Shown here: piece after piece, positions 46,578 through 55,265 of the stretch
How positions within the stretch are numbered: the first letter of the stretch is position 1
Layout of the letters: the number at the start of each line of letters is the position of its first letter
Source: Shewanella mangrovisoli
GTDB taxonomy: Bacteria > Pseudomonadota > Gammaproteobacteria > Enterobacterales > Shewanellaceae
Assembly (NCBI RefSeq): GCF_019457635.1
Contig: NZ_CP080412.1
Coordinates: 1,550,001 to 1,614,000, forward strand
Length of the DNA stretch: 64,000 nucleotides
Reading direction: 5' to 3'
Position numbers and translations under genes: made by a program
The notes under the pieces: generated by a model
Databases searched by the model: none
Told to the model about the DNA's origin: nothing
The model's input: only the letters and a program-made list of their open reading frames with translations

Positions 46578-47317
46578 ATGTATTAAAAAAAATTTACGTA
46601 ATGGTAAGTTTAAAGTTGTGCAACTTTGTATATCGTACCTATTCGTGCCTAGGTGATAAGAAACCATTGTTATTGCTTTATACAGACTCTAGAGGGACAG
46701 AAATAGATAGTCCTTTAAAACAGCGAAATCCTTTCTATTCATACTTGAAGTATTTTAGAGATTATAAGGTGGATTATAAATTTTGCCCTTATAAATTTAC
46801 TAGTATTTTAGATTTTTTAGAGTTTTATGATAATAGTAATAAGCAGTACAAGGCTATTGTTCTTCATTGTGGTATCGTTGATTTTGCGCCCAGGCCGATG
46901 TCTTCATATAATCAAATGCTATCTCTAAAATTTGATTATCTGGAAAGAAGAGGCTGGCTTGAATATTTTGAAAATAGAACTGATTTTTTGGATGAATATT
47001 TAGGTGAGAAAACATTACAGTTTATGTCAGTAGAGTTTGTCGAGAACGAGTTAATTCCATTGTTAAAAGAAGTTGATAATTTAATTTATGTCGGCATAAA
47101 TCCTGTTCTGAATTGTTGGGATGGGAATTATTGGAGGAAGAGGCCTAGTTGTATTAATCAGCAATTAGTTCAAGATAGTTTGATGTTACAAGAACTGGGG
47201 GGGGTGATACTTTCTTCTTGGGATGATTTGAAGGTGAAAAAATTTACAGTTGATAACGTTCATTATAATAAGCTAGGTTTGGACCAAATCGGGAAAGATA
47301 TTATGTCGAGATTATAG
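46574..47317 (+). CDS. SGNH-type hydrolase-like protein
   Basis: A 247-residue protein I place in the SGNH/GDSL superfamily by pattern only: block I is LLLYTDSRG (Ser39), a block III-like VLHCGIVDFAPR, and block V VDNVHYNKLG (D227, H230), the Asp-x-x-His pair. Such enzymes add or remove O-acetyl groups on glycans. There is no signal peptide and no acyltransferase-3 domain, so a cytoplasmic role on precursor sugars is possible. Overlaps the SDR gene by ATGA. Confidence 0.65.
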   Translation: MNVLKKIYVMVSLKLCNFVYRTYSCLGDKKPLLLLYTDSRGTEIDSPLKQRNPFYSYLKYFRDYKVDYKFCPYKFTSILDFLEFYDNSNKQYKAIVLHCGIVDFAPRPMSSYNQMLSLKFDYLERRGWLEYFENRTDFLDEYLGEKTLQFMSVEFVENELIPLLKEVDNLIYVGINPVLNCWDGNYWRKRPSCINQQLVQDSLMLQELGGVILSSWDDLKVKKFTVDNVHYNKLGLDQIGKDIMSRL

Positions 47318-47370
47318 TTTTGTTCGTTGTTTTTGATGCTTTATAATCTGAATTTTTTGGGAGTGTTGAA

Positions 47371-48573
47371 ATTTTCACTAAAATACTTAAATACGGCTTG
47401 AGTGAGGGATTAGCTAAACTTATTCCATTCGTAACTGTATTCGTTTTTGCTAATCAGTTTTCAAGTGAAATCGTTGGCCAACTGACTTTGCTAATTGTTA
47501 CGGTCGAAATATTTTCGATCATTGCGACCAATAATACCCCTGCGGTTACAAGAATAGACTTTTTCAAACTTGAAAGAGACGCTCTTACGGAACAGTTGGT
47601 TACTCAGTTATCAAATTCTTTAATAATTTCGCTTTTATTGCTGTTTGTTTTTTTTCCTATTCTAATTTATAAAGGAATTCCAAGTTTTTATTTGATTCTT
47701 ATATGTGTCCCATATTTAAGGGCATACACAACTACTTGCCTTGCCTTACTGCAGTGCGGTAAAGAAACTGACAAATATTTAATTGCTCAGCTAGTATTTT
47801 CATTTTCATATTTAATAACGTTTTTCATATTTTACAAGTATGGAATATGTTCTTGGATTATTGCATTCAGTTTTGGGTTGTTTTTACAGTGCTTATATCT
47901 AAAGCAAAGTAATTCTTTTGTATTGTTGCATAAACTAAGTATTATTCCTAGAAATAAAAATTTAAGCATTGCTTTGAAAGGGGTGGCATTTATGCCACAA
48001 GCAATCGGTTGGTGGTTAAGGAGTGGCGCAGAGCGCTATCTTATAGCGTTTTACCTCAGTGTTAGTATATTAGGTCAATATGCGCTATCTATGCAGATTT
48101 CATCTATTGCTGTATTATTTGTTACTGCGATAAATTTAGCAATAGTTCCTGAAGTTAATCGTCATTTATCGAGAGGGGCAACTAAAGATATTTTAAAAGT
48201 AAATAAGATCTATTATTTTACTTTTTTAATGTTGCTTTTAGGTGTTTTAATATTATGGGTAGGTGGTTATGGTTATCTTTCCGCTTACTATTATGAATAC
48301 ACTATATCAAGAGATATATTGTGGATAGCTTGTATGTCAACGCTATTTCAATCTTTTTCAATGGTGTTAATGAATGAGCTATATTTTAGATCTAAAGCAG
48401 TTATAGTCGCTAAGTATGTTTTATGCTGTTTTATAGTTCAAGCTATATTACAGTTGATAATTTTGAGTTTATTTAATCAACTATATATTGTCCTTTTTGT
48501 TAATTTGATTTTTTCTATAGCATTACTTATTCTTGTTATAAATCGGCTTATCCTGGAAAGGAAATGCTCGTGA
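47371..48573 (+). CDS. wzx: Wzx-like O-antigen flippase, apparent ATT start
   Basis: A polytopic protein of 400 residues if begun at ATT 47371, with about 12 membrane helices, of the MATE/Wzx polysaccharide flippase type. No ATG, GTG or TTG lies in frame between the upstream stop (47344) and TTG 47398. GGGAG at 47359-47363 is ideally placed (7 nt) for ATT 47371, giving an N-terminus ending LSEGLAKLIPF, the usual Wzx opening, while TTG 47398 has no ribosome site and would cut the amphipathic start. It moves the lipid-linked repeat unit across the membrane. Confidence 0.75.
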   Translation: MFTKILKYGLSEGLAKLIPFVTVFVFANQFSSEIVGQLTLLIVTVEIFSIIATNNTPAVTRIDFFKLERDALTEQLVTQLSNSLIISLLLLFVFFPILIYKGIPSFYLILICVPYLRAYTTTCLALLQCGKETDKYLIAQLVFSFSYLITFFIFYKYGICSWIIAFSFGLFLQCLYLKQSNSFVLLHKLSIIPRNKNLSIALKGVAFMPQAIGWWLRSGAERYLIAFYLSVSILGQYALSMQISSIAVLFVTAINLAIVPEVNRHLSRGATKDILKVNKIYYFTFLMLLLGVLILWVGGYGYLSAYYYEYTISRDILWIACMSTLFQSFSMVLMNELYFRSKAVIVAKYVLCCFIVQAILQLIILSLFNQLYIVLFVNLIFSIALLILVINRLILERKCS

Positions 48574-48586
48574 GGTGTATTTTACG

Positions 48587-49399
48587 ATGTTTTTAAAAAA
48601 AGTTTTTTTTAGCTTATTTGACCGAAATTCTCTTGATTATAGTATTTTGGAAGAGCCGTTTATATACGGACTTCCAGATTCTAAAAAGATTAAGGGTTTA
48701 AAGGATAGGTTTAAGGGAGAACGCTGTTTTATTTTAGGTAATGGTCCCTCTTTAAACATGGTTGACTTTAGTAAACTACAGTCAGAGTACACATTTGGTG
48801 TTAATGGAGTTTTTTATAAAACAAAAGAAAATGGTTTTAAACCTACATTTTATGTTGTAGAGGATAAGGCTGTTATGACTGATAATACTGCTGAAATAAA
48901 TGATTATAATTGCCAGTATAAGTTTTTTCCTACGCACTATAGAAGAAAGATAAAAAATAAGAAAAATTGCTATTTTTTTAAAATGAATACAGGTTTTTAT
49001 CGCAAAGAAAGCCCTAATTTTGGTATGCCGAGATTCTCTACTGATGCATCTAAGCGAATGTATTGCGGGCAGTCTGTTACAATGATAAATTTACAGCTCG
49101 CATTCTATATGGGTTTCGAAAAGGTTTACCTTCTGGGTATGGATTTTAGTTACGATATTCCAAGTAGCGCTAAAGTAGATGGTTTAGAGATAGTATCTAC
49201 TGAAGACGATAATAATCATTTTCATCCAGACTATTTTGGTAAAGGTAAGACATGGCATGATCCTCAATTAAATAATGTACTGAAGAGCTACAAATTGATG
49301 GATTTGATGTTTGATTGTGCAGGAAGGAAAATATATAACTCCACGCATGGTGGCAAGCTCGAGGTGTTTGAAAGGGTTCCATTTGATGACTTGTTTTAG
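48587..49399 (+). CDS. DUF115/GT42-like protein, possible CMP-sugar transferase
   Basis: A 270-residue protein with the pattern of DUF115 and the Campylobacter CstI/CstII (GT42) fold: FILGNGPSLNMVDFSKL near the N-terminus, SVTMINLQLAFYMGFEKVYLLGMDFSYD in two adjoining parts, and HFHPDYFGKGKTWHDP with candidate catalytic histidines. GT42 enzymes use CMP-sialic acid. With the CMP-sugar synthetase in the same operon, a transferase role is plausible; a DUF115 protein of other function remains possible. The ATG at 48587 is used; a GTG at 48575 is in frame. Confidence 0.6.
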   Translation: MFLKKVFFSLFDRNSLDYSILEEPFIYGLPDSKKIKGLKDRFKGERCFILGNGPSLNMVDFSKLQSEYTFGVNGVFYKTKENGFKPTFYVVEDKAVMTDNTAEINDYNCQYKFFPTHYRRKIKNKKNCYFFKMNTGFYRKESPNFGMPRFSTDASKRMYCGQSVTMINLQLAFYMGFEKVYLLGMDFSYDIPSSAKVDGLEIVSTEDDNNHFHPDYFGKGKTWHDPQLNNVLKSYKLMDLMFDCAGRKIYNSTHGGKLEVFERVPFDDLF

Positions 49400-50672
49400 C
49401 AGCAAGAAACTCTTATTTATCGTATTCAATATAATATTTATTAGCTTTGTACCGTTCTTATCGTTTTTAACATCTGTATTATCATTATTGCTGTTAAGCG
49501 CTTCAAAGTCTAATATTTCTAGAGACTCAGGAGTTGGGTACATTATTATATGTACCTTTTTTCTTTCTTTATCTACCGCTATATCCGCTTATTCTCAGCC
49601 AATATTTTTGTATGAGGAACAAGACTTTACGACTTACTATAACAACTACATATTTTTCTTGGAAAATGGCTTTGACTTTGATGGCTTTGTTTTTGGTGCT
49701 GGTGCAGAAGTTGCTTTGCCTTTAATAAATTATTTTTTATCTATAGTCATTCAGGCTGAATATCCCTATTTAGTTAAGTTGTGTTATATTTTAATTCAAA
49801 TTTCACTTTTTTTATGGGTTATTGCATTAATATCCATAAGGTATTCGCTTAATTGGAAGCGGCTCGCGCTCCTCATCGCATTAATGTTTTTGTTTTTTAA
49901 ATACGGCGCAACACTAAATCATTTGAGGCAAGGCTTTTCATCTTTTTTTGTTGTTTTAGCATTGTTTTCTTCGGATAGAAGAAGCAAAACAATATTTGTT
50001 ATTTTAGCTAGTTTGTTTCATGTCTCAGCACTGGTTATATATCCAGTGCTGCTATATGTGTTTAAAGAAAGGTGTTTTAAAATAGCGTTATATAACGGAG
50101 TGGTCGTTGCAATTGTTGCTGTCGTTGGATTTGTCGTTTTCAAACTGATGATGGACTTTGTTCTTGGGTCTGATTTATTCTTTTTGGCTAAGGCTAAATC
50201 AGCTTTTATGAAAGCAAGTGATGAAAGTTTTTACCTACTCGCAGTTAAGGAGGCTATTGTTGCGTCAATATATGCTGTTTTTGCACTATTTATCCTTGTT
50301 TTTGCCAAAGTAAAAAAAGGTGTGTTTTGCCAGCTTTTTCTCCTTGTTGTAATAACAATTGGATTCGGTTACATACCCGGTCTGACAACTAGGCTGTTCG
50401 CTTCGGTGTTTACCATATTGATGGGTTATTACTTTTTCATGCTGTTTATTCAGGAGTATAAATTCTCACATCGACTCTCTTTAAGTGTTTTTTTGTTACT
50501 CTTATTCTCTATTAATTGGTTCGCAAATTCAGCAATTTTTTATTATAATTTCCCACTTGTTGCTGTGAAGCCTTTTTATTATCTTAGCGATTTGTTTCTC
50601 GAGCGTGGGTATGTTATTCGCAGTAGTTTGCCATCTGAAATTGATATGGTTATACAAAATCCTTATAGGTAA
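49386..50672 (+). CDS. wzy: Wzy-like (EpsG-type) polysaccharide polymerase
   Basis: A 428-residue protein with about 10-12 membrane helices and a hydrophilic segment after the second helix (LYEEQDFTTYYNNYIFFLEN), as in EpsG/Wzy polymerases; FKYGATLNHLRQGFSSFFVV resembles the conserved region of this class. It would link repeat units at the periplasmic face before Wzz sets length. The ATG at 49386 lies in the end of the previous gene (14-bp overlap), with AAAGGG upstream. Confidence 0.75.
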   Translation: MTCFSSKKLLFIVFNIIFISFVPFLSFLTSVLSLLLLSASKSNISRDSGVGYIIICTFFLSLSTAISAYSQPIFLYEEQDFTTYYNNYIFFLENGFDFDGFVFGAGAEVALPLINYFLSIVIQAEYPYLVKLCYILIQISLFLWVIALISIRYSLNWKRLALLIALMFLFFKYGATLNHLRQGFSSFFVVLALFSSDRRSKTIFVILASLFHVSALVIYPVLLYVFKERCFKIALYNGVVVAIVAVVGFVVFKLMMDFVLGSDLFFLAKAKSAFMKASDESFYLLAVKEAIVASIYAVFALFILVFAKVKKGVFCQLFLLVVITIGFGYIPGLTTRLFASVFTILMGYYFFMLFIQEYKFSHRLSLSVFLLLLFSINWFANSAIFYYNFPLVAVKPFYYLSDLFLERGYVIRSSLPSEIDMVIQNPYR

Positions 50673-50676
50673 TAAT

Positions 50677-51546
50677 ATGAAGTTATCTTTTATTTTGGCG
50701 ACCAGTAATGGTAGCGATATTATAAATGATTGTTTAGAGTCTATATCAAGTTTAAAAGTAAATGAAAATTGTACTTTAGAACTAATTATTATAGATCAGA
50801 GTTTTGATGATACAACATATGCAGTACTCAAGAACTTTAACTTCGATTTTCCAGTGCTTTATGTTCACTCGTTGAAAAGAGGGTTAAGTAGTAGTCGAAA
50901 TTTAGGTATTGACTTGTCAACTGGAGACTACGTTTGTTTCGCTGATGACGACGCGACTTATAACTCGGAACTAATAATAGACTTGAACGAAGTTGTTCAG
51001 AGAAAAATAGCTGTTGCGATGAGCAACTTCTCTTTTGTGGGTGGAACCGTTCGTGTGCCTGGGACGGATGTGTTGACGCGTTACACACGAAGCGATAAAG
51101 AACACGTAATCAATAAGTCTAATTTTGGTGCCGATATTACATCGATATCGCTATTTATTGATAGAGCGTTCATAGAGTTTCATGGGATCCGGTTCGATGA
51201 AAAATTAGGCTTAGGTGCTGAATATCCTAGTTGTGAGGAGGTAGATTTTGTATACCGAATTTTGAGTTTTAATGTTGAAGGTTTTTACTCCCCAAAAATT
51301 GTGACGTATCATACTAATCCTTTAGCATATACTGCGAATAAGACTGAAGATTACGCTCGAGGGCATGGCGCTTTTTGTAAGAAGATGATGTTTGACCATC
51401 AGTTATCAATTTTTAGTGTAAGATATATATGTGTTAAGTTCATAAAGGTTGCACTTAAATTTCCTTACTCTCTAATTAAAGATGGGGTTTTTCCTTTTAG
51501 ATATTATAAGGGATTTATGAATGGTTTTAAAAATTATAAAGGCTAA
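50677..51546 (+). CDS. Glycosyltransferase family 2
   Basis: A 289-residue GT2 enzyme: SFILATSNGSDIINDCLESI, LIIIDQSFDDTTYAVLKNF, the acceptor loop SLKRGLSSSRNLGIDLSTGD, and the metal-binding DDDATY. After it comes a hydrophobic C-terminal segment. It probably adds one sugar of the repeat unit at the cytoplasmic face. The ATG at 50677 follows the wzy stop by 4 nt with a weak AGG site. Confidence 0.85.
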   Translation: MKLSFILATSNGSDIINDCLESISSLKVNENCTLELIIIDQSFDDTTYAVLKNFNFDFPVLYVHSLKRGLSSSRNLGIDLSTGDYVCFADDDATYNSELIIDLNEVVQRKIAVAMSNFSFVGGTVRVPGTDVLTRYTRSDKEHVINKSNFGADITSISLFIDRAFIEFHGIRFDEKLGLGAEYPSCEEVDFVYRILSFNVEGFYSPKIVTYHTNPLAYTANKTEDYARGHGAFCKKMMFDHQLSIFSVRYICVKFIKVALKFPYSLIKDGVFPFRYYKGFMNGFKNYKG

Positions 51547-51551
51547 GTATA

Positions 51552-52679
51552 ATGAAAATTGCTGTATATGATGTTAATTTGATTAATCATATGAATTACA
51601 TCGGTGATTTGATTAAGGAGTTTAGAGCTAGGAATGTTGAAATCGTCGCTTTTTATGATGAGTATAATTTAAATGCATATTTATACTTAACTGAACTTGG
51701 CGTTGAATGCATTAAGATTCGTCGGGTTTCCTATGATGTAATTACCAAATTGTTTATTAAAAATAATATTTCTTTGCTCGTGCATAATGCTCAGAGACTT
51801 GGTGATACTGCGTTTGTTTGTGTGGCAAAAACACTTGGTGTGAAGTCTGTAATGATTCAGCATGGTATGTATGTCTCTAATTTAAAAAGAGAACCATCTC
51901 TTTTTTTTCTGAAAGTAATAAAAACCCTTAGGTATATCCAATACTCTCGTGTGGTTGCACAAGCGGTTAACTTGCCTTTTTTAAGAGTATTTAAAGCATT
52001 TTTTAGACACTTTGTTATGTCGGTTGACTATACTGAAGCTATTGATTTTTATCACAAGATAAATTCTAGCTATGTTTTAGTTTATGGGGAGTTTTGGAAA
52101 GAATATCATTCTAATAATTTTGGTTATGAAAAAAAGTGTTTGTCAGTAATTGGATATCATGAGCTTTTGAAGGTGGATTTGATTAAGTCGAAGGAGATTC
52201 AGCCAAGAAAAATTTGCTATGTCGCTCAGACATTGGTCGAAGATGGTAGAATGGAACGTGAAATAATGACAGACTTTTTAAGGAAGTTATCGAAATTTTC
52301 GGCGAAATCTAATATTTCAATTGTAGTAAAACTTCATCCTCGTTCAGATTTAACGTTATATAATGAATATAATTTTGAATTAACCACAGATGTTATCCCT
52401 CATGTGTACATATATCTAGGGCATTACTCTTCGTTGCTTGCTTTGTGTGGTTCAGTTTCTAACCTTTTTTTATATGAATTTGTAGGTCATAAGATACCGG
52501 ATTACTATAAGGTAAACTCTTTAGTATATGATGATTTTTCTCAGCTTGAGGCTGCTCTGACTTACTTTTTTGTTTCACCATCCCAAAAGAGCAGTAACTT
52601 TGAAAGTGTTTTTTCCATTGGCTTAGAGCCACCTATTATTGTTGATAAAATTTTTGCATTGACTTCTGCCGAGATTTAA
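51552..52679 (+). CDS. Sialyl/Kdo-type transferase with EDG, HP and SS motifs
   Basis: A 375-residue GT-B-like protein. Three short motifs that mark bacterial sialyl- and Kdo-type transferases appear in order: VEDG (229-232), LHP (261-263, in VVKLHPRSDLTLY) and a Ser-Ser pair (293-294, in LGHYSSLLALCG). An IQHGMY segment (102-107) also occurs. These enzymes use CMP-activated acid sugars, matching the CMP-sugar synthetase 7 kb upstream. The exact family (GT38, GT52 or other) cannot be fixed by eye. It is the last intact gene of the AT-rich island. Confidence 0.65.
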   Translation: MKIAVYDVNLINHMNYIGDLIKEFRARNVEIVAFYDEYNLNAYLYLTELGVECIKIRRVSYDVITKLFIKNNISLLVHNAQRLGDTAFVCVAKTLGVKSVMIQHGMYVSNLKREPSLFFLKVIKTLRYIQYSRVVAQAVNLPFLRVFKAFFRHFVMSVDYTEAIDFYHKINSSYVLVYGEFWKEYHSNNFGYEKKCLSVIGYHELLKVDLIKSKEIQPRKICYVAQTLVEDGRMEREIMTDFLRKLSKFSAKSNISIVVKLHPRSDLTLYNEYNFELTTDVIPHVYIYLGHYSSLLALCGSVSNLFLYEFVGHKIPDYYKVNSLVYDDFSQLEAALTYFFVSPSQKSSNFESVFSIGLEPPIIVDKIFALTSAEI

Positions 52680-53694
52680 ACGTTTTCTTACGGATAATGT
52701 CGTCGTTAGACAGCAGCTCGCTCATCTATTTACCGTTGGATTAATTGGTATACCGATGCGAGTGAAGCCTTGGAGGTTTAACGTCTTCAAATTTGGGGGC
52801 GCATATGCGAGTATTCCCTTTAAAAATTAGCACGGTACTTAGAACCTTGCTTTAACTGTCGTCACTGAATATGGATTATCAACGTTCTCGACAGCACTGA
52901 GTTGATGACAATTGAAATTTTTATAATCTTCAAGTCTATTCGTCAACTCTCCGTAGAGGGGGACTTCGACTTGGGATACTTTGTTTATGGGGGCGCCGAC
53001 GTGAACATAATAGACTCTGATAGAACAGATATATTAGTTAAGATTCAGCATGCGTTGACCAATTGCAGTGTTTAAGAGGAAGCCGATAAGCTTGGGACTG
53101 ATTAGATGGAATGGGGTAAGTAAAATTTGCTGGTTAAGCCTAGTCAAAATGCCAAATATTTTCTTATAGGAGCCTTTCATGCATGAACAGGTAAAGACTC
53201 AAGCCTGTTTCTTGCCATACTGAAACGGCTTGAGTAGTAATACGCTGTGCGAAAGCCATCACACTGATTGTCGATTACAACATTATTCACAAGAGTAAAA
53301 TAACGCAAAAGTGGTTGGCAAATAATTCCAAGTTTGTCTTACTGTTTCAACTTGTATATTCGCCTTGTGCGAATAAGATAGTAGAGCTCTGACACGCATT
53401 TTATGAAGCAGTGATCTGAAGTCTTTAATGCAAAACGATCTGCCTGCCAACCACCCAGAAATTGAGCAGGTGATGCTATGGTTTGTGGGCGAAGTGGAGC
53501 TATAGGCCTAGCTCTGATATTGTCTTACTTTAATGGGGCCTGTAGCTCCTGCTGCTGATGTCACTGGATTACGGTAAAGTACTAACTGCTAGGGTACAGC
53601 AAAAGGCGCAGCTGCTAGATTTTAAGGCCTAGTAAGGAGCGCAACGACGCTATCGCAGACTAATCTGTTTTGTGTAGTTATTTAAGGATTTTGT
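52680..53694. other. Decayed intergenic stretch
   Basis: About 1 kb between the last island gene and glmM with no intact gene. It has a 56-codon open frame (52905-53075) with no recognisable family, several short frames broken by stops, and a transposase remnant at 53252-53505. Likely the scar of lost O-antigen genes and mobile elements. Confidence 0.7.
53252..53505 (+). pseudogene. IS630-type transposase C-terminal remnant
   Basis: Translation gives KAITLIVDYNIIHKSK, then WLANNSKFVLLFQLVYSP, then KIVEL followed by a TGA and further stops. This matches the end of IS630-family transposases (ITLILDNYxIHKS with the second catalytic Asp, then FxLLFQPVYSPWxNxIExLW with the Glu). The frame is broken by at least two stops and a shift, and terminal inverted repeats are not recognisable, so it is inactive. 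Confidence 0.7.
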
Positions 53695-55047
53695 ATGTCT
53701 AGGAAGTATTTTGGTACCGATGGTGTGCGTGGCAAGGTAGGGACATTTCCTATTACTCCTGATTTTGCGATGAAGTTAGGTTGGGCGGCTGGGACGGTAC
53801 TTGCATCCACTGGTACGAAAGAAGTGTTGATTGGTAAAGATACTCGCATTAGCGGTTATATGCTTGAATCTGCAATGGAAGCTGGTTTTTCTGCTGCTGG
53901 TGTAAATGTGGCTTTGATTGGCCCTATGCCAACGCCTGCAGTGGCGTATTTAGCTTCTACTTTTAGGGCTGATGCTGGCGTGGTGATCAGTGCTTCTCAT
54001 AATCCTTTTTATGATAACGGTATTAAGTTTTTTTCAAAAACAGGTACCAAGCTAAATGATACACAAGAGCTTGAAATTGAAGCGCTATTAGAACAAGCGC
54101 TGGAGCATAATGCGTTGCAATGTGTTGCTTCTGAAAAGTTAGGCAAAGTGCGCCGCATTGATGATGCTGCGGGTCGTTATATTGAGTTTTGTAAGGGAAC
54201 CTTCCCTAATCATTTAAGCCTGGCGGGATTAAAGATTGTTGTCGATAGTGCTCATGGCGCTGCCTACCATATTGCACCGAATGTGTATCGCGAGTTAGGG
54301 GCTGAGGTGATTGTCATTAATGACAAACCTAACGGAGTGAACATTAACGATCATTGTGGCGCAACACACTTAGATAGTTTGCAATCTGCGGTGATGATCC
54401 ACGAAGCGGATTTAGGTATTGCGCTCGATGGTGATGCCGATCGAGTCATGTTTGTTGATCATAATGGCCATGTGGTTGATGGCGATGAGATTTTGTTTAT
54501 TTTGGCGCAAGCAGCTTATCAAAAAGGTGAGATGCAGGGCGGGGTTGTTGGCACGTTAATGTCAAACCTTGGTTTAGAACTGGCACTCAAACGAATGGAT
54601 ATATCTTTTGTGCGAGCTAAAGTTGGTGACCGCTATGTTGTTGAACAACTCAAAGAAACTGGTTGGCAACTGTGGGGTGAAGGTTCTGGCCATATTTTGA
54701 GTTTAAAACATGCTTCTACCGGGGATGGTATAGTGGCTTCTTTACAGGTATTCAAAGCCGTTTTAGAGTCGGGCAAACGTTTAGCTGAACTAAAAGCGGG
54801 GATAAAGAAATTGCCACAGGGGCTTATCAATGTGCGTTTAACCTCGAGTAGCGCAGATAGTATTTTAAGCAAAGACAGTGTCAAAGAGGCAGTGATAACC
54901 GCTGAAGAAGTTTTAGGAAATCAAGGTCGTATATTGTTACGCAAATCGGGAACTGAGCCTTTAATCCGGGTGATGGTGGAGTCAACGGATATTCGCTTGA
55001 CTCAACAACAAGCTGAATATATCGCTCTGGCTGTTAAAGCGGCATAG
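53695..55047 (+). CDS. glmM: GlmM-type phosphoglucosamine mutase
   Basis: A 450-residue alpha-D-phosphohexomutase closest to Glm[20 protein letters not shown] at the N-terminus, phospho-serine in [10 protein letters not shown] (S101), metal loop [10 protein letters not shown], sugar-binding GEGSGHIL and C-terminal [15 protein letters not shown]. It converts glucosamine-6-P to glucosamine-1-P for UDP-GlcNAc. The usual glmM of relatives sits near folP/ftsH, not here, so this may be a second copy dedicated to the polysaccharide locus; that cannot be checked in the window. Confidence 0.92.
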   Translation: MSRKYFGTDGVRGKVGTFPITPDFAMKLGWAAGTVLASTGTKEVLIGKDTRISGYMLESAMEAGFSAAGVNVALIGPMPTPAVAYLASTFRADAGVVISASHNPFYDNGIKFFSKTGTKLNDTQELEIEALLEQALEHNALQCVASEKLGKVRRIDDAAGRYIEFCKGTFPNHLSLAGLKIVVDSAHGAAYHIAPNVYRELGAEVIVINDKPNGVNINDHCGATHLDSLQSAVMIHEADLGIALDGDADRVMFVDHNGHVVDGDEILFILAQAAYQKGEMQGGVVGTLMSNLGLELALKRMDISFVRAKVGDRYVVEQLKETGWQLWGEGSGHILSLKHASTGDGIVASLQVFKAVLESGKRLAELKAGIKKLPQGLINVRLTSSSADSILSKDSVKEAVITAEEVLGNQGRILLRKSGTEPLIRVMVESTDIRLTQQQAEYIALAVKAA

Positions 55048-55096
55048 GCGATAATTTAAAACGCTAGGGGCTACAAAAGAGTTGATCTAGACTCTA

Positions 55097-55180
55097 TAGC
55101 ACCTAGCACCTAGCACCTAGCACCTAGCACCTAGCACCTAGCACCTAGCACCTAGCACCTAGCACCTAGCACCTAGCACC
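55097..55180. repeat. 12-copy perfect tandem heptamer (TAGCACC)n
   Basis: Twelve exact, uninterrupted copies of TAGCACC fill 84 bp in the glmM-rfbB gap, 86 nt before the rfbB ATG. There is no open frame across it. Perfect short-unit arrays are prone to slipped-strand change, so copy number should vary between strains and could change spacing or mRNA structure before rfbB. Confidence 0.97.
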
Positions 55181-55265
55181 TAAAAGCGAAGCGCTCTAGC
55201 CTGATTACTTTTCTGATATACTTCATTTCTTGTTGTTTTCTAAGCTGTGTTGTCTGGAAGAAATA

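Larger units (their letters stand above)
42357..52679. other. AT-rich glycan biosynthesis island
   Basis: From 42357 to 52679 the DNA is visibly richer in A and T than both flanks, and codons favour A/T endings (many AAT, TTT, ATA). Genes are packed with small overlaps in one direction. This is the usual look of an exchanged O-antigen or capsule cassette between conserved flanks; a remnant transposase follows on the right. Confidence 0.75.

Noticed and set aside
52905..53075. Rightward 56-codon open frame in the decayed region
   Set aside because: Short, no family resemblance, surrounded by broken frames; more likely chance or part of a pseudogene.
55097..55180. Heptamer array as a CRISPR array
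   Set aside because: Seven-base units with no spacers; a simple tandem repeat.
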